From Prochlorococcus sp. AG-409-A10 (GTDB lineage: Bacteria > Cyanobacteriota > Cyanobacteriia > PCC-6307 > Cyanobiaceae), in contig QCJG01000007.1 of NCBI GenBank assembly GCA_003216175.1, positions 32,878-96,877 on the forward strand: a DNA stretch of 64,000 bases. The letters run 5' to 3'. Both the position numbers and the translations under genes were made by a program. Below, piece by piece: positions 44,621-53,517 of the stretch (position 1 is its first letter; each line of letters opens with the position of its first letter). The notes beneath the pieces are model-generated. The model did no database searches. It was not told the DNA's origin and was given only the letters and a program-made list of their open reading frames with translations.

Positions 44621-45991
44621 TTGGACCCTTTCGCATCCCCTCACAAATTAGATAGAGAACTTCATTCCTTTCTTGCTGAAGCCTCAAGTAATCTTTGTGA
44701 TTGGTTTGCTGAATCAGGCAGTCAAGGTCCAATGCCTGATTTATTTGATTTGCCTGAGGCCTTTCCTAATAAAAAAGGGTTAACAAATAAAGTTTTATTG
44801 AATGATCTTCAATTATTAATGAATGGTTCTTACCGACCATCTCATCCAAGGGCTCTTGCTCATTTAGATCCTCCTCCTCTGTCAGCATCAATTGTAGGAG
44901 AGCTTATTTGTGCAGGGTTAAATAATAATCTTTTGGCTGAAGAATTATCACCTAGCTTGACATCTCTGGAAAGAAACCTATGTAAATGGTTTTGTAAGAA
45001 ATTAGGCCTTGGTGATTTATCTGGGGGGGTAGCTGCTAGTGGGGGAAGTTTAAGTAATTTAATGGCATTAGTAATGGCAAGAAATATTGCTGGGTTACAA
45101 AATGATCCCAGTTCAGTATTTTTTGCAAGTGATGATTGTCATGTCTCATTTTCAAAATCTTTACAGATTATGGGACTTAAACAAGAATCTTTGCAAAAAG
45201 TTCCTACTGATGAAAAAGGTAAATTAGATATTTCTTATTTGTCTTCGAATTTAAAAAAATTAAAATCTCAGGGGAAGAAATGTTTTGCTGTCGTCGCTAC
45301 AGCAGGAACTACTGTAAGAGGAGCTATTGATCCACTCTCTGAAATTGCTCGATTTTGCAAAAAAGAGAAAGTTTGGCTGCATGTTGATGGCGCAATAGGC
45401 GGAATTTTTGGTATATCAAAAATAACTTCAGAAATTGTTTCAGGCTTAGGTTATGCAGACTCCATTACTGTTAATCCGCAGAAATTATTGGGTATCGCAA
45501 AAACTTCGTCTTTATTACTGGTAGCTAATAAAAAACATCTTTCTTCTACCTTCTCAACTGGACTTCCTTATGCTGAACCAATTACTGGTAATGACTTTCA
45601 TGGAGGAGAACTTGGAATTCAAGGTACTAGATCTGCCGAGTCATTAAAATTATGGATTGGTTTAAGACAATTAGGTGAAGAAGGTATTGAAAAAATACTT
45701 TTGGAGTCTATTAAAAGAAGATGTTATTTAGAATCAATAATTGATTCATCAAAATTTAAAATAATATCAGGATCTCTTCATCTTTTAGCTTTAACCCCGA
45801 TTAATTATACTTCTTCTCAAGCCTCCGATTGGTCTATAAAAACTAGAAACTCATTATTGGTTAATAAGTTTATGCTCTCAAGGCCAATGTATGGAGATAG
45901 ATATTATTTAAAAGCTGTTATGGGAAACCCTAATACTAAATTTGAGGATTTAAAACTTTTAGCTAATCTTCTTAATCATTCTGTTGTTTGA
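44621..45991 (+). CDS. PLP-dependent group II decarboxylase
   Basis: The 456-residue protein (TTG start) is a full-length aromatic-L-amino-acid/glutamate/diaminobutyrate-type decarboxylase. It shows LAHLDPPPLSASIVGELICA, SGGVAASGGSLSNLMAL, the cofactor aspartate in the motif LHVDGAIGG, and the Schiff-base lysine in NPQKLLG. The substrate (aspartate, glutamate, tyrosine or diaminobutyrate) cannot be assigned. A 54-residue membrane gene follows 6 nt downstream. Confidence 0.87.
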   Translation: MDPFASPHKLDRELHSFLAEASSNLCDWFAESGSQGPMPDLFDLPEAFPNKKGLTNKVLLNDLQLLMNGSYRPSHPRALAHLDPPPLSASIVGELICAGLNNNLLAEELSPSLTSLERNLCKWFCKKLGLGDLSGGVAASGGSLSNLMALVMARNIAGLQNDPSSVFFASDDCHVSFSKSLQIMGLKQESLQKVPTDEKGKLDISYLSSNLKKLKSQGKKCFAVVATAGTTVRGAIDPLSEIARFCKKEKVWLHVDGAIGGIFGISKITSEIVSGLGYADSITVNPQKLLGIAKTSSLLLVANKKHLSSTFSTGLPYAEPITGNDFHGGELGIQGTRSAESLKLWIGLRQLGEEGIEKILLESIKRRCYLESIIDSSKFKIISGSLHLLALTPINYTSSQASDWSIKTRNSLLVNKFMLSRPMYGDRYYLKAVMGNPNTKFEDLKLLANLLNHSVV

Positions 45992-45997
45992 TTTAAA

Positions 45998-46162
45998 ATG
46001 AATAAGGATTTTTTTAATAAAAAAAATATACTAGCTTTTATAACAGCTTCAATATCAATTTTGATTGGCCTAATTTATTTGGCATTGGTTTTTATTTTAG
46101 ATTTTAGAGGTCCGATGAGCCCTCCACCCTCGGAGGCCTTGATCTCGGCGGTAGTTTTTTAA
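45998..46162 (+). CDS. 54-residue single-span membrane protein overlapping a GTPase gene
   Basis: The ATG-initiated frame codes for a basic N-terminus (NKDFFNKKN), one membrane helix (ILAFITASISILIGLIYLAL, about 11-30) and a Pro-rich end (RGPMSPPPSEA). It is 6 nt after the decarboxylase gene and overlaps the 3' end of the convergent GTPase gene by 59 nt. The charge pattern and position support coding. Confidence 0.55.
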   Translation: MNKDFFNKKNILAFITASISILIGLIYLALVFILDFRGPMSPPPSEALISAVVF

Positions 46163-47657
46163 ATTTTTTTTCAACTAAAGGATTAATAACCCTCTCATAA
46201 GCCCTTCGAATAAAACTTTTGAAATATTCATCTCTTTTATTTAAGTTGTAATGATATTCAACAACTTCCTGGATTCCACCATCACCCCAATTTTGGTCTT
46301 GTTGGAAATAAGTTATAAAACTTGCTCCTGCAATTCTAGTAAGCCAGGATACACTTACACCTTGAATTACTTTGCTAACAACTAATGTTGGAAGCGACAG
46401 ACTTAATGTTGTGCTTATTAGTGAAACTCCACCTTGAACTAAACCCATTGTTGCAAGTGTTTTCCCTACCGAAATTGCTAAATTTTTTGCGCTCTCTTTT
46501 GTAATTTCAACACCATATATTTTTGCTATTTCAATTACCATTTGTGCATTAACAGCCGCTGCAGCGATCATATCGATAACAGGTAAAGGTGTTAGTATTA
46601 ATGCTCCGCTACTTAGCCAACCATACTTGTCAACGCATTTTTTGGCTGATTTACTTCTTTGCTTAACTAATAATCTTTTACCTTCTTTACCAAGATTGCT
46701 GCATTGAATCAATATATTATCTGCGATTAGCTCTTCACCTTCTTCATGTAATATATTTGATAATCTTCTAATTAAACTATCGATTTCAGGGGATGGTTGA
46801 TAAGGTTTTTTGCCAGGGATTGCAATTGTCTGGGGGGATGCGGATGTACAAATAATATCTTTTGGATCAATAAAATCACTACATCTTGAATTTAGTATGT
46901 TGATTAATCTTTTTTCTTCATTTTCTGATCTTAAATCTATTTTATTAAGAACAAGTAAAAGTTTTTTCCCTGATTTAGATAAACTTCTGATTGTGCTTGT
47001 CTCTTCAGAACGTAAATCACCTTCAATAACCACTAACATTAAATCCGCTTTTCGTGCTTCTATTAACGCACTCTTTTCCCTTTCTCTGCCTCCTCTCCCT
47101 GCTTCTAATATTCCTGGTGTATCAATTATTCTTATTCCTCTTGCAAGTCCTTTAAGTTTTAACCGGAAGGTTTCTTTCTCTCTTGTTGATCCCATTTCTG
47201 GACTTACTTTACCTACTATTTGTTTTAAAAGAGCTCTTATTAGTGAAGTTTTACCACTAGAGCCAATTCCAAATACTACTAAAATGATATCCCCTCTATC
47301 TAACTCTAAAGAAACTCTATCCTTTTCATCCTTTAGGGCCTTGGCCTTGACTTTATCATTAATTAATCTGATTAACTGATCAATACTTTCTAATGATTTA
47401 CCAGCCGCTTGCTTTTTGGTAATTAATGAAAAATCTATTAATTTATTCTCACTCTTAATTTTAAATAATGATTGAAGACTTTTTTGTAACCAATCTATTT
47501 TCTTTGAATAACTTAAACTGCCTATTAAGAATATTGTAATCAATATAGCAGGTAAATTTATTAATCTAATTATTGCTCCAACTAAGCCTACAAATATTAA
47601 GCTAATGAAAAGTATCAATATATAAAATATTATTTTTTTTGAATTATAGATTTTCAT
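46104..47657 (-). CDS. DUF697 domain Era-like GTPase, membrane-associated
   Basis: The 517-residue protein has two N-terminal membrane helices (about 9-50), then a GTPase domain: G1 FGIGSSGKTSL (about 129-139), G3 IRIIDTPGI, and G4 LVLNKIDLR. The C-terminal half is a DUF697 region with hydrophobic helices (about 345-440) and ends with a basic tail. Cyanobacterial relatives are of unknown function. It is 18 nt downstream of lspA on the same strand. Confidence 0.82.
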   Translation of the reverse strand: MKIYNSKKIIFYILILFISLIFVGLVGAIIRLINLPAILITIFLIGSLSYSKKIDWLQKSLQSLFKIKSENKLIDFSLITKKQAAGKSLESIDQLIRLINDKVKAKALKDEKDRVSLELDRGDIILVVFGIGSSGKTSLIRALLKQIVGKVSPEMGSTREKETFRLKLKGLARGIRIIDTPGILEAGRGGREREKSALIEARKADLMLVVIEGDLRSEETSTIRSLSKSGKKLLLVLNKIDLRSENEEKRLINILNSRCSDFIDPKDIICTSASPQTIAIPGKKPYQPSPEIDSLIRRLSNILHEEGEELIADNILIQCSNLGKEGKRLLVKQRSKSAKKCVDKYGWLSSGALILTPLPVIDMIAAAAVNAQMVIEIAKIYGVEITKESAKNLAISVGKTLATMGLVQGGVSLISTTLSLSLPTLVVSKVIQGVSVSWLTRIAGASFITYFQQDQNWGDGGIQEVVEYHYNLNKRDEYFKSFIRRAYERVINPLVEKKFKKLPPRSRPPRVEGSSDL

Positions 47658-47675
47658 ATAATAACCACCATTTTG

Positions 47676-48152
47676 TTAATATTTTATTCTTGACTTGCTT
47701 TTATTTAGAGCAATTAAAAAACATATTATAGCAATATTTATTGATACATCTGCTATATTGAAAATAGGAAAATTAATTGGAACTAGCTCTAAAAAGTCTA
47801 GAACATAACCTTTGAATAATCTATCAATTCCATTACCTAAAGTCCCGCCTAAAAGATATGCAAGTCCAATAAAATTCCAATAGGATTTTGGTGGGTATTT
47901 TAAAATAATAGTAATTAATAATAATGATGCTATAACACTTATAATAGTAAGAGAGTTTGTTGAGTTACTAAAAAGACTAAATGCAGCCCCTTTGTTTTTT
48001 ACTAGGGTAAAATTTAATAAATTAGGAATAATATTTTTAGATCTTTCAAAGCCTAATGTACTTAATACTAAGAACTTACTAACTTGATCTAATAAAATGA
48101 TAAATAGAGAGTAAGCTATTATTGCTATTTTTCTATTCTTAAATAAAATCAT
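47676..48152 (-). CDS. lspA: Signal peptidase II
   Basis: LspA cleaves lipoprotein signal peptides in the membrane. The frame can be read from 48275, but the ATG at 48152 gives 158 residues, the family length, and overlaps the bioY stop as ATGA. Four membrane helices are present. The catalytic aspartates are in GTLGNGIDRLF and FNIADVSIN, and the LVKNKGAAFS block is intact. Confidence 0.93.
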   Translation of the reverse strand: MILFKNRKIAIIAYSLFIILLDQVSKFLVLSTLGFERSKNIIPNLLNFTLVKNKGAAFSLFSNSTNSLTIISVIASLLLITIILKYPPKSYWNFIGLAYLLGGTLGNGIDRLFKGYVLDFLELVPINFPIFNIADVSINIAIICFLIALNKSKSRIKY

Positions 48153-48721
48153 TTTAGTATTAATATACGTTTTAATAATATTGATAATAGACTTATTGAT
48201 ATGCATAGTAATAATTGAGTTGGGAAAGGTATAAATGAATTTATCAAAATTAGATCTGATAAAGAATCCAACCAATTTCCAAATATTTTACCCAAAATCA
48301 GATAAATAATACCTATAATATGTATAATAGATAATGATATGGTCGTATAAAATGAATAATTGATTAAATTAGCTTTTAAAGTTCTTTTAGCTAAAAAACC
48401 ACATGTCCAAGCTGCAGGAATAAATCCTAATAAGTACCCAAATTCATGAGTTAAGATATAACCTACACTTCCTCCTCCATGAAAAACAGGTAAAAAGAAT
48501 AAACCTATAATCAAATATGAAATTGCAGAAATGGTTCCTATTTTGGGTCCACAAAGCAATGAAGTCAAAAGAAGTCCCTGGATTTGCCAATTGCTATGAA
48601 GTGGGATACTTGAGAGAGATAGGTCTTTTTGAGGAAAAATTATTGATGATGGTATCTTTGCGCATATTATGATTAACATTGCGCCTGTTATTGCTTTTAC
48701 TCCGCTAGTAAATTTTTGCAA
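48149..48721 (-). CDS. bioY: Biotin transporter substrate-binding component BioY
   Basis: The 190-residue integral membrane protein has about six helices and the BioY hallmarks: QIQGLLLTSLLCGPKIG and PVFHGGGSVGYILTHEFGYL with GFIPAAW. BioY binds biotin and works with or without an ECF module; no bioMN is adjacent. The TTG start at 48721 is used, since no ATG lies nearby. It is translationally coupled to lspA. Confidence 0.88.
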   Translation of the reverse strand: MQKFTSGVKAITGAMLIIICAKIPSSIIFPQKDLSLSSIPLHSNWQIQGLLLTSLLCGPKIGTISAISYLIIGLFFLPVFHGGGSVGYILTHEFGYLLGFIPAAWTCGFLAKRTLKANLINYSFYTTISLSIIHIIGIIYLILGKIFGNWLDSLSDLILINSFIPFPTQLLLCISISLLSILLKRILILK

Positions 48722-48805
48722 TGAATTTTATTAGCAGACTTTATACATTATTATTTACAAATTGATTGATATGTCAATAAGATCATTTAGAGCTACTTTG
48801 TCATA

Positions 48806-49027
48806 ATGAAATTTTCAGTTGGAGAAAAAGTATCCTTACAAGTTCCTTTGTCATATTTGAAGACTGCAGATTCTATTTCAATGTTAAGGCCTCCAGATCT
48901 AGTATCTCTTGATGAGATTGGTGTAATTATTGCTGTAAGGCCCAATGATTTATTAGAAGTCAAATTTAGAAGGGGTAATTTCTTGATTCCTTCAGAAAGA
49001 CTTAAGGTTTTTGGTAGAGATGAATGA
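48806..49027 (+). CDS. SipA/DUF3148-type small protein
   Basis: The 73-residue SH3-like protein fits DUF3148: MKFSVGEKVSLQVPLSYLKT, then the segment LDEIGVIIAVRPNDLLEVKF and the end SERLKVFG. The Synechococcus member SipA stimulates the sensor kinase NblS, which controls light and nutrient stress genes. A similar role is inferred. Confidence 0.8.
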   Translation: MKFSVGEKVSLQVPLSYLKTADSISMLRPPDLVSLDEIGVIIAVRPNDLLEVKFRRGNFLIPSERLKVFGRDE

Positions 49028-49044
49028 TGATTAAAGAGTAAGGA

Positions 49045-50289
49045 TTAAATTTTCCAGTTTTTGTTGATTTTTTGAATAATTTCTTTGTTGCTGCAGACGC
49101 TTAGGAGTGGATTCTTTAAATATTTATTAGCAGCATCTTTGATCTCTTTACTTGTTATATTTTCGAGTCTTAGTAGCATTTCTTCATCATGATCCATCGT
49201 TTGACCAATGCCTAAAAGATGAGCTTTATGCTCAGCTCTTTGACTAATACTCTGCAAAGAATGGGCCATTTGACCTCGATATTTTATCTTTACAAGCTCT
49301 AATTCTTCAGGAGATATTTCACTATAAATAATTTTTCCCCAGCACTCTTCTAGCAATTGAAGAGTAAAGATTGCTTTCTCTTCAGTTGTAGAAGCGTGCA
49401 TTATAAATGGTGTTTGATTCTCTCTAATAGGATGATAAAGTCCTGCTTCGTAAACTACCCCGTACTTTTCTCTCAGAATCTTAAATAATAAACTAGACAT
49501 TCCATACCCTAAGTAACATGATAATAATCTAAGCAAAATATCTGAATCATTATCATATCTAATTGTTGATTTTCCTAGAAGGAGAATGACTTGTTTCGTA
49601 TTTAATGAACGTGTAAAAATTGTGGATTTTTGTTTATATATAGCTTCAATTTTATTATTTTTTTTATACATTTTTTCATTAGTATAATTTTTAGTAATCC
49701 CCTTAAATGGAATTGCATTTTCTATAAAATTATCTAGATTTAATGGAAACTTACCCGAAATTACTAAGTTCTTTTTTCTATAAATTAATGTACTTGCAAT
49801 TGGCAATAGATGTTCTTTATTGATCTTATTTATATCATCGATTGATCCCAGAGGATCATGTCCGTATGGTCCATCACCGTATACCATTTTCCTCCAGCCA
49901 TCAAAAGCGAGTTGATATATACTCTCTTTTTGTCGTTTGATGGCTTTTATAGTTAGATCTTTTTCTAATTCAATTTGATCTATTTGAAGTAAAGGTTTTG
50001 TAATCATCCAACCAATCAAAGGAAGAAGTCTATAAGCATCAATGTCTACACATTTAAGACTTATTAGAATACCATCTTCGTATGTATCACAGTTTAAGTT
50101 AGCTCCAGAATTTTCTACAATTTCAGCTATTTGCTTATTATTGTATGGTCCACAACCTCTAAGCATTGTTGAGCTTAAGAGTTGATGAATTCCTTTTTTG
50201 TCTTTTGGATCATTTCTACTACCGTCTTCTATCCATAGCTTTGCGGACATTGTAGTTTTGCTATTAATTTTGTCTAGGATAATTCTCAT
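49045..50289 (-). CDS. M16 peptidase-like protein without the zinc motif
   Basis: The 414-residue protein has the M16 two-domain layout (SAKLWIEDGSRNDPKDKKGI at the N-terminus, ILREKYGVVYEAGLYHPIRE in the second half). In place of the HxxEH motif it has GIHQLLSSTMLRG, so it should be the non-catalytic partner. It starts 2 nt after the active M16 gene upstream, suggesting a heterodimer. Confidence 0.85.
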   Translation of the reverse strand: MRIILDKINSKTTMSAKLWIEDGSRNDPKDKKGIHQLLSSTMLRGCGPYNNKQIAEIVENSGANLNCDTYEDGILISLKCVDIDAYRLLPLIGWMITKPLLQIDQIELEKDLTIKAIKRQKESIYQLAFDGWRKMVYGDGPYGHDPLGSIDDINKINKEHLLPIASTLIYRKKNLVISGKFPLNLDNFIENAIPFKGITKNYTNEKMYKKNNKIEAIYKQKSTIFTRSLNTKQVILLLGKSTIRYDNDSDILLRLLSCYLGYGMSSLLFKILREKYGVVYEAGLYHPIRENQTPFIMHASTTEEKAIFTLQLLEECWGKIIYSEISPEELELVKIKYRGQMAHSLQSISQRAEHKAHLLGIGQTMDHDEEMLLRLENITSKEIKDAANKYLKNPLLSVCSNKEIIQKINKNWKI

Positions 50290-50291
50290 AT

Positions 50292-51524
50292 TTATTTCTC
50301 AGGTTCCGCTATTAACGTAAATGCATTTTCTGGATTAAATAAAGGAAAAATCAATTCATTTAAGCGAGAAGTTGTCCAATATGAAATATCATCTAGTGAT
50401 TTTAATATTGATTGGTGGCGCCCCCATAAAGCTTGACTTCCTAATGTTGAAGCAATTTGAGTACTCAACTCTAGACCAAAATAAATATTATTTATGACTA
50501 ATTTTTTTGCACGTTCCAAATCTTTATTAGTAACTAAATCTCTATTTAATTCTTTAAGAATGTTATTGATTTCACTTTCTGCTATCTTAAGATTCTTTTC
50601 TGGACAACTTACATCTAGAAGAATTAAGCCACTCTCTTCAAGGATTTGTAAATCTATATCTATTGATTCGATAATACGTTTTTCTTCTCTTAAGTCCCTA
50701 ACAATTAGACTACTTTTACCCTCGCATAAAATTGTTGCAGCAATTTCTGCTCCTATAATTAAGATTTGTTCTTTTGCAGGGGGAAGTTTCCAGGCTTTCA
50801 ATATTCTTCCTCCTTCAAGCCTAGGAATAGTTTCTTTTTTATATCCTTTATTAAAAGTAGTTTTGTAACTTATACATCTCTCTTTGGAAATCATTTTTAA
50901 ATCCTTAAGTTTACTATTGTTAATTATCGAATATATTTCTTTTGGCAACTCTCCTGCTATACATAGTGTACAATTATCAGCCACATAATGGTTTTTATGG
51001 AATAACTTCATTTGTTTAGTATTTATACTTTTTACAGTTTCTTCATTACCTAATATTGGCCTTGAATATCTATGTGGAGTTAAACATTCCTTTAATAATT
51101 TCATATAAATAATTTCATCTGGTTGGTCAATATTTTGTGCTATTTCCTCTAAAACGACTTCTTTCTCGATTTCAAAGGCCTCTTTCTCAATTTTAGGAAA
51201 TAATAATAATTCTAATATCAATTTTAGTCCTTCTTCTATCTTTTCTGGTGGTACTAGAACGTGATAGTGAACATCATCTAGCCCAGTTGCTGCATTACTA
51301 CTTCCACCAAGTGATTCAATTTTTAGATCAAATTCACCTTCTTTAAGGTTCTCACTCCCTTTAAAAATCATATGCTCTAAGAAATGTGCCATACCTTCTT
51401 CATCTTTCATTTCATAAAGACTTCCTCCCTTGCACCAAAAATCAATACAAGTCAATGTTGATTCTTCCATATCAGCTACAACACATGTAGCACCATTAGG
51501 TAATGACCAATGATTTACTTTCAT
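50292..51524 (-). CDS. M16 family zinc peptidase
   Basis: The 410-residue protein contains the inverted zinc motif HFLEH (within GMAHFLEHMIFKGSENL), and a downstream EIEKEVVLEEI segment with the third ligand glutamate, as in processing peptidases and pitrilysin-type proteases. With the inactive homologue next to it, it resembles the YmxG/PqqL-type pair. No export signal is visible. Confidence 0.88.
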   Translation of the reverse strand: MKVNHWSLPNGATCVVADMEESTLTCIDFWCKGGSLYEMKDEEGMAHFLEHMIFKGSENLKEGEFDLKIESLGGSSNAATGLDDVHYHVLVPPEKIEEGLKLILELLLFPKIEKEAFEIEKEVVLEEIAQNIDQPDEIIYMKLLKECLTPHRYSRPILGNEETVKSINTKQMKLFHKNHYVADNCTLCIAGELPKEIYSIINNSKLKDLKMISKERCISYKTTFNKGYKKETIPRLEGGRILKAWKLPPAKEQILIIGAEIAATILCEGKSSLIVRDLREEKRIIESIDIDLQILEESGLILLDVSCPEKNLKIAESEINNILKELNRDLVTNKDLERAKKLVINNIYFGLELSTQIASTLGSQALWGRHQSILKSLDDISYWTTSRLNELIFPLFNPENAFTLIAEPEK

Positions 51525-51880
51525 TCAAATATTTTAAAGCACGGTAATTCTTTATGCTATATGAATTCATGCAAATAAGATTTATAATTTTAAAATCCAA
51601 TTGCTTTAAATTTTTTAAATTGTAAAAGATTAATTTAACATTTATATGATTTTTTTTATTTATATTTTGATTATCCTTTTTACTTGCTTTATTACTAGTA
51701 TATTATTATCTTTAAAATTCAAACTTCGAACCTTTTTCACATATTCACTCGTCCTTTCATGAAAAATCTCTTTTTTAGTTCTTTTTATCCTTAATAATCA
51801 TATAATATTGAATAAGCATATTTATAAATAAACAGTTTCTATGAATCTTAGCCAAACCCTTTTAGCTTGAGATCTTAGTT
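51525..51880. other. Intergenic region upstream of pcyA
   Basis: About 356 nt of AT-rich sequence. A 49-residue frame at 51646-51795 has a hydrophobic N-terminus but is probably low-complexity noise. A TATAAT -10-like box at 51801-51806 is the best promoter candidate for pcyA, 75 nt before its start. No -35 match is obvious. Confidence 0.35.
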
Positions 51881-52606
51881 TTGACGTCAGTATTTTGCAT
51901 TCAAAGTAAATTGAATCCTCTTTTGCTTGAGGTCTTCGAACTTATCAAGAATAGAATCAATTCGCTGACTGATGTTGAATCTCTAAATATTGATTCTAAT
52001 TTGAGCAAGATTTACAGCAAAATAAATAAAGAAGAATTATTTATTTTAAACGAGTTTTATCAAGCAAAAGGATTTAGAAAAATTCATGTGGAAGTTGCAA
52101 TGCTTGGTAAATCATTGCAAATACTCCATTGTGTCTTTTTCCCAGACCCATGTTATGAACTCCCCATATTTGGTGCGGATTTGGTAGTTAATTCAAATAA
52201 TATTTCAGCAGCAATTGTTGATTTGTCACCTGTTGGGAAATATTTGCCTGATTCTCTGATTTCCCAAATGAGCTCATTAGAAGTTCCAAAATTCAATGAA
52301 CCTGTAAACCTGCCAGAATGGGGTGTTATTTTTTCTCCGTATGTATGTTTTATTCGTCCAGTTGATTTTCTCGAAGAAAAATTATTTTTAAAACTCATCG
52401 ATCAATATTTGTCACTACTATTAGATTTATTGGTTAGTGTAGAGGAGGACGAAATAAATTCGTTGGAGACAATGGATAGAGTTAAATATCAAAAACGATA
52501 TTGCTCAAATCAAAAACTTAATGAGAAGACCAGAGCTGTTTTAACAAATTTTTTTGGTTCATCCTGGGCTAATGAATACATTAATAAAATCCTTTTTGAA
52601 TGTTAG
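51881..52606 (+). CDS. pcyA: Phycocyanobilin:ferredoxin oxidoreductase
   Basis: PcyA reduces biliverdin IXa in two two-electron steps to phycocyanobilin. The 241-residue protein has FRKIHVEVAMLGKSLQILHC (with the Glu and His acid-base residues), the catalytic aspartate in IFGADLVVN, and the downstream PEWGVIFSP and FLEEKLF blocks. The TTG at 51881 starts it. It overlaps the next gene (52600) by 7 nt. Confidence 0.93.
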   Translation: MTSVFCIQSKLNPLLLEVFELIKNRINSLTDVESLNIDSNLSKIYSKINKEELFILNEFYQAKGFRKIHVEVAMLGKSLQILHCVFFPDPCYELPIFGADLVVNSNNISAAIVDLSPVGKYLPDSLISQMSSLEVPKFNEPVNLPEWGVIFSPYVCFIRPVDFLEEKLFLKLIDQYLSLLLDLLVSVEEDEINSLETMDRVKYQKRYCSNQKLNEKTRAVLTNFFGSSWANEYINKILFEC

Positions 52607-53517
52607 TTATGTTTAAATATATATCTTTTAAGTTTCTTTTTCTTTTCGGCTTCACACCTTTATTTATGTTTTTAATTAGTGGGTGTAACAATAAAAATTT
52701 TGAATTAAATCAACCTCTCGAGAATACTGAAGTTGTTGATAGGATTGAAGGAGTAGCTGCTTTAGGCCAACTAAATCCTCTTGGTGAAGTAAGGAAATTA
52801 GCAGCTCCTAATAGTGGAAAGGGTGGTACTCCAAGATTATCTAAATTATTAATTCAAGAGGGTGACTCTATTTTAAAGGGTCAAGTTTTAGCTGTTTTTG
52901 ATAATCGCCCTAAACTTGAAGCTAATTTGAAATCTGCACAAGCTAATTTAAATATATTAATGAGTGAAATTAAGATAAAAAAGAGGGAAATCAATCGATA
53001 TCAAACTCTTGTTGATAAAGGTGTAGTGGCGCTAATAGTTTTAGACAAGATGAAAGATGATTTATTTATCTCTGAGACCAGAGTTTTAAATCTTGAATCT
53101 AATATCGAAGCAATTAACGTTGATTTAGAACAAACATTATTAAGAAGTCCAATTGATGGGATTGTTCTTCAAATCTTAGTTCGTGAGGGAGAGAGACCAA
53201 ATTCGTCTGGTGTAATTAATGTTGGTGCTAATCAATTAATGGAAGCTCTTATTGAAGTGTATGAATCAGATATAGATAGAGTTCAAATAGGTCAAGCTGT
53301 TGATTTAATTAGTGAGAATGGAGGATTTAATGGTTCTTTAAGAGGTCAAGTGAGTTTGATTAGTCCACAAGTCAGGCAAAGAAGAGTTCTTTCAACCGAT
53401 CCCACTGGCGATGCTGATTCAAGAGTTGTTGAGGTTAGAGTCAAACTTGATAATTCATCAGCTAATAAGGTTTCTCATCTAACCGGAATGAAAGTCATTG
53501 CCCGTTTTCAGCCGTAG
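52600..53517 (+). CDS. DevB-like membrane fusion (HlyD) protein
   Basis: The 305-residue protein has a hydrophobic leader ending in a lipobox (LISGC, Cys29), a biotinyl-lipoyl-like hairpin with a coiled coil (about 90-155), and a GQAVDLISENGG region toward the C-terminus. This is the periplasmic adaptor of a DevBCA-type exporter. It begins 7 nt inside the pcyA end and its stop shares a base with the devC start. Confidence 0.87.
   Translation: MLVMFKYISFKFLFLFGFTPLFMFLISGCNNKNFELNQPLENTEVVDRIEGVAALGQLNPLGEVRKLAAPNSGKGGTPRLSKLLIQEGDSILKGQVLAVFDNRPKLEANLKSAQANLNILMSEIKIKKREINRYQTLVDKGVVALIVLDKMKDDLFISETRVLNLESNIEAINVDLEQTLLRSPIDGIVLQILVREGERPNSSGVINVGANQLMEALIEVYESDIDRVQIGQAVDLISENGGFNGSLRGQVSLISPQVRQRRVLSTDPTGDADSRVVEVRVKLDNSSANKVSHLTGMKVIARFQP

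Noticed and set aside
46810..47379. Plus-strand 189-residue frame inside the GTPase gene
   Set aside because: The sequence is Ser/Leu-rich, as expected from reading the GTPase codons in reverse; the GTPase motifs are on the other strand.
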